The notes under the pieces: model-generated
Seen by the model: the letters and a program-made list of their open reading frames with translations, nothing else
Databases searched by the model: none
Told to the model about the DNA's origin: nothing
Made by a program: the position numbers and the translations under genes
Shown: piece after piece, positions 8,801 to 9,290 of the stretch
Numbering within the stretch: the stretch's first letter is position 1
Layout of the letters: the number at the start of each line of letters is the position of its first letter
From: an uncultured Porphyromonadaceae bacterium
Lineage (GTDB): Bacteria; Bacteroidota; Bacteroidia; Bacteroidales; Muribaculaceae
Direction: 5' to 3'
DNA: 9,290 nt
NCBI GenBank assembly: GCA_947175455.1
Contig: CAMWMW010000034.1
Coordinates: 1-9,290 of the forward strand

Positions 8801-9064
8801 TCCGCCGAATGCGAGAAAAATACCGTCCGGGCGTTCCTTCTCTATCACTTTCTCCACGAAATATGGGGTGACGGGAAGGAAATATATTTTGTCGGCAAAG
8901 CCTTCCGAGGTCTGCACCGTGGCGATGTTGGGGTTTATCAACACCGTTTCGATGTTTTCCTCTTTCATGGCTTTCAGCGCCTGTGATCCACTATAGTCAA
9001 ATTCTCCGGCTTCTCCGATCTTGAGTGCTCCGGAACCGAGAAACAATACTTTCTTGATAGCCAT
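5849..9064 (-). CDS. carB: Carbamoyl-phosphate synthase (glutamine-hydrolysing), large subunit
   Basis: The 1071-residue synthetase subunit, nearly the same length as E. coli CarB (1073). It makes carbamoyl phosphate from bicarbonate, ATP and ammonia delivered from CarA, feeding pyrimidine and arginine synthesis in the cytoplasm. The carboxyphosphate half covers about 1-400: R125 and R165 match the E. coli phosphate-binding arginines, and Q278, E292 and N294 match the metal ligands. An oligomerisation region follows at about 405-555. The carbamoyl-phosphate half covers about 556-940, with LGSGAYRIGSSVEFDW at 564-579, R674, R714, Q828, E840 and N842. The MGS-like allosteric domain is 941-1071 (ISGGTARSK at 944-952, NIPLLTN at 1038-1044). 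All expected catalytic residues are present, so the enzyme should be active. Many blocks, such as IIRAAYALGGLGSGF at 163-177, match the eukaryotic CAD/CPS1 type rather than E. coli as I recall those sequences. The ATG is preceded by an A-rich AATAATAAAAA stretch and no Shine-Dalgarno. It lies 115 bp downstream of carA on the same strand. Its DNA is richer in G+C than the polysaccharide genes. Confidence 0.98.
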   Translation of the reverse strand: MAIKKVLFLGSGALKIGEAGEFDYSGSQALKAMKEENIETVLINPNIATVQTSEGFADKIYFLPVTPYFVEKVIEKERPDGIFLAFGGQTALNCGVKLYESGVLEKYDVQVLGTPVRAIMDTEDRELFVKKLDEIDVKTIKSEAVESVEDALAAADRLGYPVIIRAAYALGGLGSGFCDNRDELISLVEQALSFSPQVLVEKSLKGWKEVEYEVVRDRFDNCITVCNMENFDPLGIHTGESIVVAPSQTLSNEDYHMLRKLAIKIIRHIGIVGECNVQYAFDPESMDYRVIEVNARLSRSSALASKATGYPLAFVAAKLGLGYGLFDLKNSVTRSTSAFFEPALDYIVCKIPRWDLGKFHGVRREIGSSMKSVGEVMAIGRTFEEVIQKGLRMIGQGMHGFVENKPIRIQDIDKSLSEPTDKRIFVIEEAFRRGYTVERIHELTKIDRWFLQKLHTVFDTCRELESLSSLEEISDELMKRAKSQGFSDFQIGRALWGEEMNRHSAELSNKVRENRLSRGIKPVVKQIDTLAAEYPAQTNYLYLTYNGSQNDVNYLGDRRSVVVLGSGAYRIGSSVEFDWCGVNALMTVAEAGYRPVMINYNPETVSTDYDMCERLYFDELTYERVMDILELEVPHGVILSTGGQIPNNLAMRLDEAKVNILGTQAKDIDNAEDRNKFSSLCDSIGVDQPRWRELTSMEDIDMFVEEVGFPVLVRPSYVLSGAAMNVCSNEDELQRFLKLAANVSKQHPVVVTEFIQGAKEIEMDAVAQNGDIKLYAISEHIEFAGVHSGDATIQFPPQKLYVETMRRIKKISGRIAKALHISGPFNIQFLAKDNDIKVIECNLRASRSFPFVSKVSKQNFIDAATRVMLGLNVDKPSKSAFDLDYVGIKASQFSFSRLQGADPVLGVDMSSTGEVGCIGDDTSEAILKAMLSVGYSVPKKTVLISGGTARSKVDLLEPARMLHRKGYVIYATDGTQRFLADNGVPAIRVYLPGDDKQPQALEMLHNKEIDLVVNIPKNLTPKELSNGYKVRRAAIDLNIPLLTNARLASAFIRAFCEIPLSDIRIKSWDEY

Positions 9065-9138
9065 TTTTTATTATTGTAGAGTGAAGAATTTCAAAGAGAG
9101 AGTTGCGAGGGGAGCGGATAGATATGCCGTTATATTAC

Positions 9139-9176
9139 AAAAAAAGTTGCGGGCACCAAGACCCTCAACTCTTTTT
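9139..9176 (-). terminator. Hairpin plus T-run between carA and carB (possible partial terminator or processing site)
   Basis: Read on the minus strand, just after the carA stop, AAAAAGAGTTG (9176-9166) pairs with CAACTTTTTTT (9149-9139). There is one G-U wobble, and a second block, GGG with CCC (9164-9162 with 9153-9151), lies beyond an A-G mismatch. The loop is 8 nt. The 3' arm ends in seven T residues, giving the shape of an intrinsic terminator even though carB follows in the same direction. It may lower carB transcription relative to carA, protect the carA 3' end, or end a carA-only transcript. I see no convincing Bacteroides-type promoter (TTTG, then TAnnTTTG) between it and carB, so complete termination is unlikely. 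On the plus strand the same stem has an A-C mismatch near its base, so it fits the minus strand better. Confidence 0.55.
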
Positions 9177-9179
9177 ATA

Positions 9180-9290
9180 TCACAACAATGCAATAAATTC
9201 ATCGAATATGAACTCCGTATCTTTCGGACCGCTGCTTGCTTCCGGGTGGAACTGTGCGGAGAAGAAAGGTTTCGATTTATGCCGTATACC
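9180..9290 (-). CDS. carA: Carbamoyl-phosphate synthase small (glutaminase) subunit, C-terminal end (partial)
   Basis: The last 36 codons and TGA stop (complement of 9180-9182) of the glutamine amidotransferase subunit, which hydrolyses glutamine and passes ammonia to CarB. The visible peptide contains [20 protein letters not shown]. In FHPEA, the His and Glu at fragment positions 15 and 17 correspond to the catalytic-triad His353 and Glu355 of E. coli Car[11 protein letters not shown] is the usual class-I amidotransferase C-terminus. The rest of the gene, including the catalytic Cys, runs off the right edge. It is directly upstream of carB on the same strand, the standard carAB order. Confidence 0.95.
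   Translation of the reverse strand, partial: GIRHKSKPFFSAQFHPEASSGPKDTEFIFDEFIALL

Noticed and set aside
5813..8986. Several long plus-strand open frames opposite carB, for example 5813-6337, 7160-7669 and 8231-8986
   Set aside because: They lie fully antisense to a complete, highly conserved carB. Their translations show no domain pattern and are explained by the codon structure of the G+C-richer carB gene.
9065..9138. A separate promoter for carB after the carA-carB hairpin
   Set aside because: I looked for the Bacteroides -33 TTTG and -7 TAnnTTTG pair. TCTCTTTG occurs on the minus strand but has no matching -33 element at a suitable distance.
9100..9171. Classical transcription attenuator with antiterminator upstream of carB
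   Set aside because: The competing arm (9100-9110) is transcribed after the T-run at 9145-9139, so it cannot prevent termination in the usual way. No leader peptide or riboswitch-like fold is visible.
1..9290. Mobile elements, CRISPR arrays, tRNA genes or phage genes
   Set aside because: No transposase or integrase frame, regularly spaced repeats, tRNA-like cloverleaf or terminal repeats were seen. The composition step alone does not show a mobile element.

Overview
The window looks like a member of the Bacteroidales, possibly Muribaculaceae or Bacteroides-like. This is judged from gene style, from starts that lack clear Shine-Dalgarno sequences, and from the type of carbamoyl-phosphate synthase. 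No rRNA or other lineage marker is present, so the placement is an inference. Two unrelated transcription units face each other.

Left part (1-5750, + strand): the downstream end of a surface-polysaccharide (O-antigen or capsule type) biosynthesis operon. It begins with the last codons of an unidentified gene. Then come a GT8 glycosyltransferase, a GT25 glycosyltransferase, a GT2 glycosyltransferase, a multi-spanning Wzy-like polymerase and two more GT2 glycosyltransferases. The genes are packed tightly (gaps of 6-31 bp, overlaps of 4-13 bp), which indicates one transcript with translational coupling. The transferases would build an oligosaccharide on a lipid carrier at the inner face of the membrane, and the polymerase would join the units in the periplasm. 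No flippase, priming transferase, chain-length regulator or sugar-nucleotide gene is visible, so the locus must continue upstream or use genes elsewhere. The DNA is AT-rich, most strongly in the GT8 gene, and becomes less so towards the right.

Middle (5751-5848): a short convergent intergenic space with a perfect 15-bp inverted repeat. It most likely acts as a terminator serving both units.

Right part (5849-9290, - strand): carB, complete, and the last 36 codons of carA. These encode the large and small subunits of glutamine-dependent carbamoyl-phosphate synthase, the entry point to pyrimidine and arginine synthesis. CarB has signature segments resembling the eukaryotic CAD/CPS1 type more than the E. 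coli type. The 115-bp carA-carB gap holds a hairpin followed by a T-run, which looks like an internal terminator or processing site.

I see no mobile element, CRISPR array, tRNA or rRNA, and no gene system that looks truly undescribed. The points most worth a second look are the hairpin between carA and carB and the eukaryote-like CarB.
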